Position numbers and translations under genes: made by a program. A stretch of DNA of 64,000 nt from Stenotrophomonas maltophilia (GTDB lineage: Bacteria > Pseudomonadota > Gammaproteobacteria > Xanthomonadales > Xanthomonadaceae): positions 2,302,750 through 2,366,749 of the forward strand of contig NZ_CP033877.1 in assembly GCF_006970445.1 (NCBI RefSeq), given 5' to 3'. Below are positions 7,965 to 14,491 of the stretch, piece after piece; within the stretch, counting starts at the first letter, position 1; each line of letters begins with the position of its first letter. Below the pieces are notes generated by a model, which saw only the letters and a list, made by a program, of their open reading frames with translations, had not been told where the DNA came from and did not search any database.

Positions 7965-8714
7965 ATGTTCCGCCACCGTCTGTTGATGGTCCTGCTGCTG
8001 GCCTGCCCCGCCCTGCCCCTGCAGGCGGCGGACGCGGCGCCCGGGCGCGGCCTGAAGGAAATCCCGGATCCCGAACTGAACCTGATGCGGGGCCGCTACA
8101 CCGTAGGCGGCAATACCGTGGCCTGGTTCGGGGTGACGATGGTCTCGCAGTGGCAGGCGGGCAACGGAACGGTGCTGCAGGGGGCGTTGACCCTGGGCAT
8201 GGATTTCCGCGGCGGCGGCAGCCCGAAACTGAGCTTCCAGCCCAGCGTGCACGTGACCACCTCAGATGCACCGCTGCCGGACACACAGGGTCGCCATATC
8301 GACAGCACCGGCCTGGCCAACGCCAGCGGCCTGGTGCAGAGCGTGCAGGTGGCCGGCGACGGCAACGCCGCCCGCAATGCGACCACGCTGGTGGTGCGCA
8401 ACGGTGCGGTGCCGGCCCCGTCGGGTGACGGTGCCCATTCGCTCAGCGCACAGGCCGCAGGCATCTCGGCCTCTGCGGTACTCGACGGCAACCAGGCACG
8501 CCTGCAGCTGCAGGTGGATGGCCAGGGCCTGGTCCAGCAATGGATACGCAACGGCAGCGTCGGCCAGGGCATCGCCCTGAACGGTGACGGCCAGATCGCC
8601 AGCAACCAGCTGCGGCTGGAGCTGGTGCGGGATACCGCGGGCGGCAACCTGCCGTTGAGCCAGAACGTGGCCCAGGCGATTGCGATGAACCGCGGCATGG
8701 GGCCGGGCCGCTAG
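7965..8714 (+). CDS. FapE-like exported protein
   Basis: 249 residues with a strong AAGGAGG ribosome site. A signal peptide (LLMVLLLACPALPLQA) is followed by IPDPELNLMRGRYTVGGNTVAWFGVTM. The E-L-x-x-M-R-G-R-Y box resembles the motif of FapE-type proteins and could be the point recognised by the neighbouring C39 peptidase (inference). The rest is rich in Asn, Gln, Ala and Val with motifs such as NASGLVQSVQVAGDGNAARN, so it may itself join the fibre. It sits between fapD- and fapF-like genes, as fapE does. Confidence 0.65.
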   Translation: MFRHRLLMVLLLACPALPLQAADAAPGRGLKEIPDPELNLMRGRYTVGGNTVAWFGVTMVSQWQAGNGTVLQGALTLGMDFRGGGSPKLSFQPSVHVTTSDAPLPDTQGRHIDSTGLANASGLVQSVQVAGDGNAARNATTLVVRNGAVPAPSGDGAHSLSAQAAGISASAVLDGNQARLQLQVDGQGLVQQWIRNGSVGQGIALNGDGQIASNQLRLELVRDTAGGNLPLSQNVAQAIAMNRGMGPGR

Positions 8715-8763
8715 CACCACGGCACGGCGTTGGGGGAAGCGTTCCACAACGCAGGACACGAAC

Positions 8764-10074
8764 ATGCACACCTTGATGAGGATCACCCCGTTGGCGCTGG
8801 CGGCGCTGGCGGGCACCGCCTTCGCCGCACCACCGGCGGCGGATGATGGCGCCGACGTGCAGGCACTGGCCAACCAGTTGGAGCAGCTCAAATCCAACTA
8901 CGCGCAGGAAGTGCGGCGGCTGCGCGAACTGGACATGCAGGTGCAGGCGATGCAGGCGCGGTTGAGCGGGAAGGTCGGCCCGATGGCGCCGGCTACGGCT
9001 ACGGCTTTGGCCCCGGCTACGGCAGGCGAGCAAGGCTCGACCCTACAGGCCTCGCCGAGCGGCGAAGGCTATGCCAGCAGCGCCGCCGAGGCGCAGCGGG
9101 CAAAACAGGAATCGCGGCGCAGCGTGGATGATGTGAAACAACAGCAGTCGGCGCTGTTCTCGCGCCGCTTCACCGTCGAGAACAGCCTCACCTACGCCCG
9201 CTATGACCGCAAGCAGCTCACCCTCAATGGCTTCCTGGCACTGGACGCGATCTTCCTCGGCAACATCGCCATCGAGAACGTCGAATCCGATTCGCTCACC
9301 TACAACCTGGCCGCCCGCTGGGGCGTCAGCCCGAACCTGACCCTCAATCTGGACGTGCCGTACCTGGCGCGGCGCACGGTCTACCAGAAAGGCGGCGCCG
9401 GCGGCGCGGCGGCGGCGATCGCGCAGGAAGAAACCAATGGCAACGGCCTGGGCGATATCGGCCTGAGCGCGAACTACCGCTTGTTCGGCGAACGCGGCTG
9501 GCGCCCGGAGACCGTGCTCACTGCCGGAGTGACCGCGCCCACCGGGCGCGCACCTTACGGCCTGGACTGGAAGGTGATCGAGCGCGACGACGATGACTAC
9601 ATCCGCTTCGCCGTGCCCAAGGAACAGCCCACCGGCAATGGCGTGTGGCAGGCCAACGTGGGGCTGTCGATGGTCAAGACCGCCGATCCGGCGATCCTGT
9701 TCGCCAACCTCGGCTACGTGCATTCATTCCCGCGTGGCTTCAGTGACATCGACAGCAATCCCGATACGGTCAATCCGGGTGACGTGAAGCTGGGCGGCTC
9801 GGTCTACTTCGGCGCCGGCGTGGCCTTTGCGTTCAACGAACGCACCAGCCTCAGCCTGTCCTTCAGCGATCGCATCAGCACACGTGCCTCCACCCGCTTC
9901 CAGGGCGGCAAATGGATGAAGGTGATCGGCAGCGACGCCAATGCGGCGTCACTGAATCTGGGTGTGACCTATGCGCTCAACCAGCACACCACGCTGGTGA
10001 CGCTGCTCGGCATCGGGCTCACCCCGGATGCACCGGACTTCACGCTGGCGTTCAAGATCCCTTACATGCTCTGA
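8764..10074 (+). CDS. FapF-like outer-membrane amyloid secretion pore
   Basis: 436 residues: a signal peptide, then a predicted coiled coil (about 28-70, DVQALANQLEQLKSNYAQEVRRLRELDMQ split by heptads). An Ala/Thr/Pro linker follows, then a C-terminal beta barrel from about residue 135 to the end, built of alternating strands (FTVENSLTYARYDRKQLTLNGFLALDAIF). This matches FapF, a trimeric barrel gated by an N-terminal coiled-coil plug. The linker DNA contains short GGCTAC tandem repeats. The gene ends the operon; a GC-rich hairpin follows at 10087-10114. Confidence 0.72.
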   Translation: MHTLMRITPLALAALAGTAFAAPPAADDGADVQALANQLEQLKSNYAQEVRRLRELDMQVQAMQARLSGKVGPMAPATATALAPATAGEQGSTLQASPSGEGYASSAAEAQRAKQESRRSVDDVKQQQSALFSRRFTVENSLTYARYDRKQLTLNGFLALDAIFLGNIAIENVESDSLTYNLAARWGVSPNLTLNLDVPYLARRTVYQKGGAGGAAAAIAQEETNGNGLGDIGLSANYRLFGERGWRPETVLTAGVTAPTGRAPYGLDWKVIERDDDDYIRFAVPKEQPTGNGVWQANVGLSMVKTADPAILFANLGYVHSFPRGFSDIDSNPDTVNPGDVKLGGSVYFGAGVAFAFNERTSLSLSFSDRISTRASTRFQGGKWMKVIGSDANAASLNLGVTYALNQHTTLVTLLGIGLTPDAPDFTLAFKIPYML

Positions 10075-10374
10075 CCCGCCCGATCCGGCGACGCCGTGGC
10101 CACAGCCCGTCGCCGCCGGACCGCGCTACCCACGCGCAGCCCCTGTGTGTCCTCCAGGACAATGCGCCAGCGCTGGTGCCGACGGCACTGATCATCAGTT
10201 CCGCCGTATTCACGCCGCACCTTCACGGTGATCCGCCCGCATTCTCCGTCGATTCCGCCAATCCGGCGGCGACGCCATTTCCTACTCTGGCCCCACGGTG
10301 AAGCCCAGGCCGCTGCAGGCAACGCACCGTGACACTGGATACCACGCACTTCCACCCTTTCGCAGGAGCAGGAC
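10075..10374. other. 300-bp gap between the Fap-like operon and the R-body genes
   Basis: A stem with arms GGCGACG (10087-10093) and CGTCGCC (10108-10114) may end the Fap-like transcript, but it has no T-run. The remainder should contain the R-body promoter. I could not identify a -24/-12 or CTGTAAC motif here, so the two operons do not obviously share a promoter type. No convincing ORF. Confidence 0.45.
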
Positions 10375-10665
10375 ATGGCATTTCCAACCGCGGTAAACGA
10401 CCAGATCACCGATTCGGTCACCCAGGCCAACACCAAGGTGCTGGGTGACGCGCCCGCCGTGGCGGTGGGCAATCTGTACCAGGCCACCGCACAGGCGCTG
10501 GCCAACGCCGCCCACAACGCCACCAATGCGCAGCAGCAGTCCTACGTGACAGCGCAGTCGGCCACCACCATGGGCGTGGCCACGCTGTACTCGGTCGATA
10601 CCGCCACCACCGCGGTGGCAAGCAGGGAAATCCTCAGCACCCGCGTTCGCGGCCTGGGTTCCTGA
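10375..10665 (+). CDS. RebB-family R-body subunit (copy 1)
   Basis: 96 residues. The core MAFPTAVNDQITDSVTQAN, then AQALANAAHNATNAQQQ and TTMGVATLYS, is the signature of RebB (killing-trait) proteins, which polymerise into coiled R-body ribbons in the cytoplasm. It is nearly identical to the next paralogue but has a longer C-terminus (STRVRGLGS). It has its own AGGAG ribosome site and no signal peptide. First gene of the R-body cluster. Confidence 0.88.
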   Translation: MAFPTAVNDQITDSVTQANTKVLGDAPAVAVGNLYQATAQALANAAHNATNAQQQSYVTAQSATTMGVATLYSVDTATTAVASREILSTRVRGLGS

Positions 10666-10708
10666 TCCGTCGTTCCATAGCTGACCCGCCAACCCCAAGG
10701 AGTTCGAC

Positions 10709-10978
10709 ATGGCATTCCCGACCGCTGTAAACGACCAGATCACCGATTCGGTCACCCAGGCCAACACCAAAGTGCTGGGCGACGCGCCCGCCGTGGCCAT
10801 GGGCAATCTGTACCAGGCCACCGCACAGGCCCTGGCCAATGCCGCCCACAACGCCACCAACGCACAGCAGCAGTCCTACGTGACGGCGCAGGCGGCCACC
10901 ACCATGGGTGTCGCCACGCTGTACTCGATCGACACCGCCACCACCGGCGTGGCCACCAAGCAGATCCTCGGCGCGTGA
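10709..10978 (+). CDS. RebB-family R-body subunit (copy 2)
   Basis: 89 residues differing from copy 1 at about seven positions in the shared part, mostly near the C-terminus (ATKQILGA against ASREILST). This is a recent tandem duplication. AAGGAG lies 6 nt upstream of the start. In characterised R-bodies several small Reb proteins are needed for assembly and for pH-driven extension; which copy is structural here is unknown. Confidence 0.88.
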   Translation: MAFPTAVNDQITDSVTQANTKVLGDAPAVAMGNLYQATAQALANAAHNATNAQQQSYVTAQAATTMGVATLYSIDTATTGVATKQILGA

Positions 10979-11004
10979 TGCGCCGGCAGGCAAGGAGCTG
11001 AGCC

Positions 11005-11271
11005 ATGGCATTTCCCACGGCCGTCAACGACCAGATCACCGACTCGGTCAGCCAGGCCAACCTGCAGGTGCTGGGCGTGGCGCCTGCCACGGCAATGGGC
11101 ACGCTGTACCAGGCCACCGCACAGGCGCTGGCCAATGCCGCCCACAACGCGACGCTCGCCCAGCAGCAGATGTATGTCACGGCGCAGGCCGCGACCACGA
11201 TGGGCGTCGCGCTGCTCTACGCCGTCGATACCGGCGCCACCGGCGCCGCCACCCGGAAGATTCTCGGCTGA
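11005..11271 (+). CDS. RebB-family R-body subunit (copy 3)
   Basis: 88 residues with the same MAFPTAVNDQITDSV start and ALANAAHNATLAQQQMYVTAQAATTMGV core, more diverged in the linker (LQVLGVAPATAMG). AAGGAG precedes the ATG. Same orientation, 26 nt after copy 2. Confidence 0.88.
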   Translation: MAFPTAVNDQITDSVSQANLQVLGVAPATAMGTLYQATAQALANAAHNATLAQQQMYVTAQAATTMGVALLYAVDTGATGAATRKILG

Positions 11272-11331
11272 TCCCATTGAGTGCCGGCAATCTCCGTTCC
11301 TGTAGTGCTGTCCACCCTAGGAGCTTCCACC

Positions 11332-11604
11332 ATGGCATTTCCCACCGCCGTCAACAGCCAGATCACCGATTCGGTCTCGCAGGTCAACACCAAGGTGCTT
11401 GGTGATGCGCCCGCCATCGCAATGGGCAACCTGTTCGTGGCCACCAGCCAGGCGCTGTCCAACGCCGCGCACAACGCCACCAACAACCAGCAGCAGTCCT
11501 ACGTGACCATGCAGGCGTCGACCACCCAGGGGGTGTCCACGCTGTATGCGATCGACACCGCCTCCAACGGCGTGGCCACCCGCGAAATCCTGGGTCTGCG
11601 CTGA
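11332..11604 (+). CDS. RebB-family R-body subunit (copy 4)
   Basis: 90 residues starting MAFPTAVNSQITDSVSQVN with ALSNAAHNATNNQQQSYV. I chose the ATG at 11332 because it aligns with the other copies and has AGGAG upstream. It is the most diverged of the four canonical copies (TTQGVSTLYAIDTASNGVATREILGLR). Confidence 0.87.
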   Translation: MAFPTAVNSQITDSVSQVNTKVLGDAPAIAMGNLFVATSQALSNAAHNATNNQQQSYVTMQASTTQGVSTLYAIDTASNGVATREILGLR

Positions 11605-11674
11605 CGTGTCGGCCCGGCGTGACGCCAACCACCGCGCCCCCGCTCAGGGCGGCGTCACGTCGGGCCCCTGATCG

Positions 11675-11911
11675 ATGGCCGCATCGCCCGCCACCGGCTA
11701 CCTGCTGGCAGCCACCAGCGCCGGATCCGGTGTGGCGATCGCCCTCGCCCCCTCGTTCGCGATGTCCGCCACGTACCTGGCGATGGCCGACAGCCTCGCC
11801 CTGGCAATGCAGAACGCGGTGGCCAACCAGCAACGCGGCCAGGTGACCGCCGGCGCAAGCCTGGCCCAGGTCCTGGCCCTGATCATCCAGAAGGGAGCCG
11901 TTCCGTCATGA
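11675..11911 (+). CDS. Short Reb-like protein
   Basis: 78 residues, mostly Ala, Leu, Val and Ser. The segment YLAMADSLALAMQNAVANQQRGQVTAGAS is recognisably the Reb core (A-x-x-N-A-x-x-N-Q-Q), but the conserved N-terminal TAVNDQITDSV block is absent. Two hydrophobic stretches could be helices. No good ribosome site precedes the ATG, so the start is uncertain. It overlaps the next gene by 4 nt (ATGA), which supports a real coupled gene. Confidence 0.7.
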   Translation: MAASPATGYLLAATSAGSGVAIALAPSFAMSATYLAMADSLALAMQNAVANQQRGQVTAGASLAQVLALIIQKGAVPS

Positions 11912-12492
11912 GCAGTGAGAACACCGTCAACAGCCAGATCGTCGACAGCGTCAGCGCCGCCTCGACCCTGCTGGTGGCCCAGGGGCCGGCGCAGTCCTTC
12001 AGCATGCTGGACATGGTGATGCTTGAGACGCTGGGCACCGCCATGCACAACGCCGTCGCGCGCCAGCAGGGTGCGGGCATGGTCAGCAACGCAGCGGTCA
12101 CCGCGACCTGCGCGAAGATGATCAATGCCCCCTGGCCGGTGCCGCCGCCCGCTCCGGAACCCCCTCCGCCGCCACCGCCGCAGGTCATTCCCCTGCCTGG
12201 CCCGGTGCCGGCGCCGCCTTCGCCTGCGGCGGTGATCGCCGCGGCCACCGCAGAAGGAAAGACCGCCATCAGCGTCCTGCAGGCACAGACCCACGGTGCC
12301 ACTGCCGACGCTGCGGCCGCTACCAGCAGCCTGCATGCACTCGAAACGCTTGCAGGCATTGCGGCAGCGCCCGCGCCCGGTCCTGCGCCCGACCCCGCGT
12401 CCGGTCCGGATCCGGACGCGGGTCCCGCCCAGGATCCCGCGCCAGACTCCCCTTCCCCTTCCCCGGCAGACGACGCTGACGCCGGGGCCTGA
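11908..12492 (+). CDS. Reb-like protein with long proline-rich C-terminal tail
   Basis: 194 residues. The first 80 are Reb-like: NTVNSQIVDSVSAAS, later ETLGTAMHNAVARQQGAGMVS. A run of prolines follows (about 85-120), then an Ala-rich helix and a low-complexity Pro/Asp/Ala/Ser tail to the end. Such a tail is unusual for RebB proteins and could be an extended spacer or surface of the ribbon. Translationally coupled to the upstream gene. Confidence 0.72.
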   Translation: MSSENTVNSQIVDSVSAASTLLVAQGPAQSFSMLDMVMLETLGTAMHNAVARQQGAGMVSNAAVTATCAKMINAPWPVPPPAPEPPPPPPPQVIPLPGPVPAPPSPAAVIAAATAEGKTAISVLQAQTHGATADAAAATSSLHALETLAGIAAAPAPGPAPDPASGPDPDAGPAQDPAPDSPSPSPADDADAGA

Positions 12493-12539
12493 CAGACTGC
12501 AGGCCGCCTGCGGCCCCACCCGCCCATCAAGGAGCCCGT

Positions 12540-12887
12540 ATGGACCCGAGCAACGTCAACGCCCAGGTCATCGATGTGATCAACCAGGTGCAGACGGCCA
12601 CCATGTCTGCGACCGTGGTGAAGACCAGTGGTGCCGGCAAGGCCTACCAGTCGGTGGCCCAGTCTGCGGCGATCGCCGTGCAGGATGCAGCTGACGCCCT
12701 GCGCAACGTCTCAACCATCGCGACCACCGCGGCCGGCGTGGCCATGGCCCAGTACCTGGCGACGGGGGACGAAAAGTATGCGAGGGTGCTCACGCAAGCG
12801 CAGAACATGATGCAGGGGGCCACCGACGACTTCAACCGGGTCGGCAATGCCGCTGCGACCGTCCTCAAGGAATTTCCGGCCCAGTGA
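12540..12887 (+). CDS. Divergent Reb-like protein
   Basis: 115 residues beginning MDPSNVNAQVIDVINQVQTA, which matches the position and pattern of the Reb N-terminal block (V-N-x-Q-I-x-D-x-V-x-Q). The central part SVAQSAAIAVQDAADALRN is an Ala-rich amphipathic helix, like the Reb core. The C-terminal 40 residues are unlike RebB. AAGGAG precedes the start. Probably a minor R-body component. Confidence 0.68.
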   Translation: MDPSNVNAQVIDVINQVQTATMSATVVKTSGAGKAYQSVAQSAAIAVQDAADALRNVSTIATTAAGVAMAQYLATGDEKYARVLTQAQNMMQGATDDFNRVGNAAATVLKEFPAQ

Positions 12888-12907
12888 GGCCGCCAGGAGA
12901 GCCACGC

Positions 12908-13987
12908 ATGAGCGTTTTCATTGCCGGTCGTTCCATCCCCCAGGCCAATCAGATCAGTCAATCCTGCAGGCATGTCCTTCAGTTCATCGACGGCGGCGAG
13001 CACTGGCTGAAGTGGGCCATGGAGTCGCATGAGCACCGTTATGCCTTCTCCGACGAGGGCACGATGCTCGATGGGGTGCAGCAGGGTCTGCACGGTTCGC
13101 GCATGACATGGTTGTCGCGCCTCGGGTTGCAGGTCGGCCCGATCAAGCTGCTCAGCCTCGGCAACAGCGATCTCAGTGCCTTGCGCCAGGTGGAGTTTGA
13201 AGACGAGACACGACTTTCGCACAGCGAGGCGCAGGGAGTCCTGGCACGACACCGGCTGCTGACCAACACCGAACTCGGCGCCTCACGCGCGTTCCTGGCC
13301 TCGATCGGCGCGGCCGACGCACCCCTGCTGCAGCAGCTGGATTTCCGTGAATCGGTGGCGCTCCACCAGCTGGCCGGTGAGCTGGGAATGTCCGCCGCTG
13401 GGCGCGACGACCTGGTCGACGCTGCCAGCTTCGCGCTGTTGCACGCGCGCAGGCCCATCGAGTTTGCCGACTACTTCCGCTTCTACCAGCGGGTGAGCGC
13501 AGGGGGCGGCAGTCGCGAGCATCGGCTGACACGTGCAACCCGTGCGTTGCAACAGGTGCTGCCGATCCTGTTCGGCTTCCTGGACGGGCCGCAGCTGCCA
13601 CAGTTGCCGTCGCCGGAGCAGGTACGCGAGGCGATTGCCGCAAGCCTGGCCGCGAACCGGCAGATCGGCTATGCCCGCATCTCGCTGGCCGCCCAGCAGA
13701 TGGCGGCCTGCTTCGACAACGATCCCGACCTGCTTCAGGATGACAGCCGGCTGCGCGAGGCCGCGCGGTGGCAGCTGCGCGATGCACAGGAATTCCTCAA
13801 CGAACATCCGGTTTCCCGTGGCCGTCTCGGCCAGGATGGTGCCAGCGTGCAGTTCCCGATCGATGGCTCCAAAGCACAGGCGCTGGTGCAGGTGGAGGAC
13901 AATGTGATCACCCTGCAGGACTACCGCCGAACCCGCGGCTACCTGGGCGAAGAAGCGCAGGTGGGCTACCAGGCGGATGCGGTGTGA
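12908..13987 (+). CDS. Uncharacterised R-body-locus protein
   Basis: 359 residues, cytoplasmic, with no motif I recognise. It begins MSVFIAGRSIPQANQISQSC and has many helical segments rich in Arg, Gln, Leu and Ala; two aromatic patches (DYFRFYQRV, VTLQDYRR-like) stand out. It lies 20 nt behind the last Reb-like gene, in the same orientation, with AGGAG upstream. The context suggests assembly, regulation or toxin delivery linked to R-bodies, but this is inference only. Its stop overlaps a GTG start of the next gene. Confidence 0.6.
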   Translation: MSVFIAGRSIPQANQISQSCRHVLQFIDGGEHWLKWAMESHEHRYAFSDEGTMLDGVQQGLHGSRMTWLSRLGLQVGPIKLLSLGNSDLSALRQVEFEDETRLSHSEAQGVLARHRLLTNTELGASRAFLASIGAADAPLLQQLDFRESVALHQLAGELGMSAAGRDDLVDAASFALLHARRPIEFADYFRFYQRVSAGGGSREHRLTRATRALQQVLPILFGFLDGPQLPQLPSPEQVREAIAASLAANRQIGYARISLAAQQMAACFDNDPDLLQDDSRLREAARWQLRDAQEFLNEHPVSRGRLGQDGASVQFPIDGSKAQALVQVEDNVITLQDYRRTRGYLGEEAQVGYQADAV

Positions 13988-14430
13988 ACCCGGCTCCGGC
14001 GCCAGGTGGCGACGGCGTGCAGGCAGCAACGGAGGCTCTCGCGTCGGCAGCCGGTGCGGCCGTTGCTGCCGGACGCCTGGCGGCCCGGCAACAGGCGCAG
14101 AAGATCCTGGCCGATGCCCAGGCGGCATTGCGCCATATCCTGGGGGAGCGCAGCGACGGTGCTCCCCCCTCATCCCCAGCAGGAGCACCGACGATGACCT
14201 TCCCGACCCCGCTTCCCGGCAAGCCCACTCCCGCCCATCCGGCGGGCAAAACCCCGATGGAAATCGCACAGGAACTGGCGGACGCCGCGATGGCCGCCAG
14301 TGAAGAAGGCATCCGCGCCGCGATGGAGGTTTCGCAACGCGCGGTCGAGGCCGCCGCCGAGGCGGCACGCCGTGCTGACGAAGCCGCCGAGCAGGCCGTG
14401 CAGCGCGCTGCTGAAGCAAACGCACGCTAA
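13984..14430 (+). CDS. Ala-rich helical protein of the R-body locus
   Basis: 148 residues if the GTG at 13984, overlapping the upstream TGA (GTGA), is the start. An internal ATG at 14194 with AGGAG upstream would give a 78-residue protein (MTFPTPLPGKPTPAHP). The first half is Ala-rich (AATEALASAAGAAVAAGRLA). The second half has a proline linker and then a long heptad-like Ala/Glu/Arg helix (AVEAAAEAARRADEAAEQA), which is probably a coiled coil. Last gene before a strong terminator. Confidence 0.6.
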   Translation: MNPAPAPGGDGVQAATEALASAAGAAVAAGRLAARQQAQKILADAQAALRHILGERSDGAPPSSPAGAPTMTFPTPLPGKPTPAHPAGKTPMEIAQELADAAMAASEEGIRAAMEVSQRAVEAAAEAARRADEAAEQAVQRAAEANAR

Positions 14431-14450
14431 CGCCGGATCTTCCGTTCCAG

Positions 14451-14491
14451 CGCCCCGGGCAGGCCCGCGCCTGCACCGGGGCGTTTGTTTT
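14451..14491 (+). terminator. Rho-independent terminator of the R-body operon
   Basis: Arms CGCCCCGG (14451-14458) and CCGGGGCG (14476-14483) enclose an inner stem GCAGGC / GCCTGC with a CCGC loop, followed by TTTGTTTT. The T-run overlaps the stop codon of the convergent regulator gene, so it ends the R-body transcript just before collision. Confidence 0.88.

Noticed and set aside
8985..9040. GGCTAC tandem repeats as a regulatory microsatellite
   Set aside because: They lie in frame in the Ala/Thr/Pro linker of the FapF-like gene and only encode a flexible spacer, although slippage could alter linker length.
10375..11604. Repeated sequence blocks that might be a CRISPR or other array
   Set aside because: The repeats are whole coding copies of RebB genes, with coding spacing and their own ribosome sites, not short repeats with spacers.
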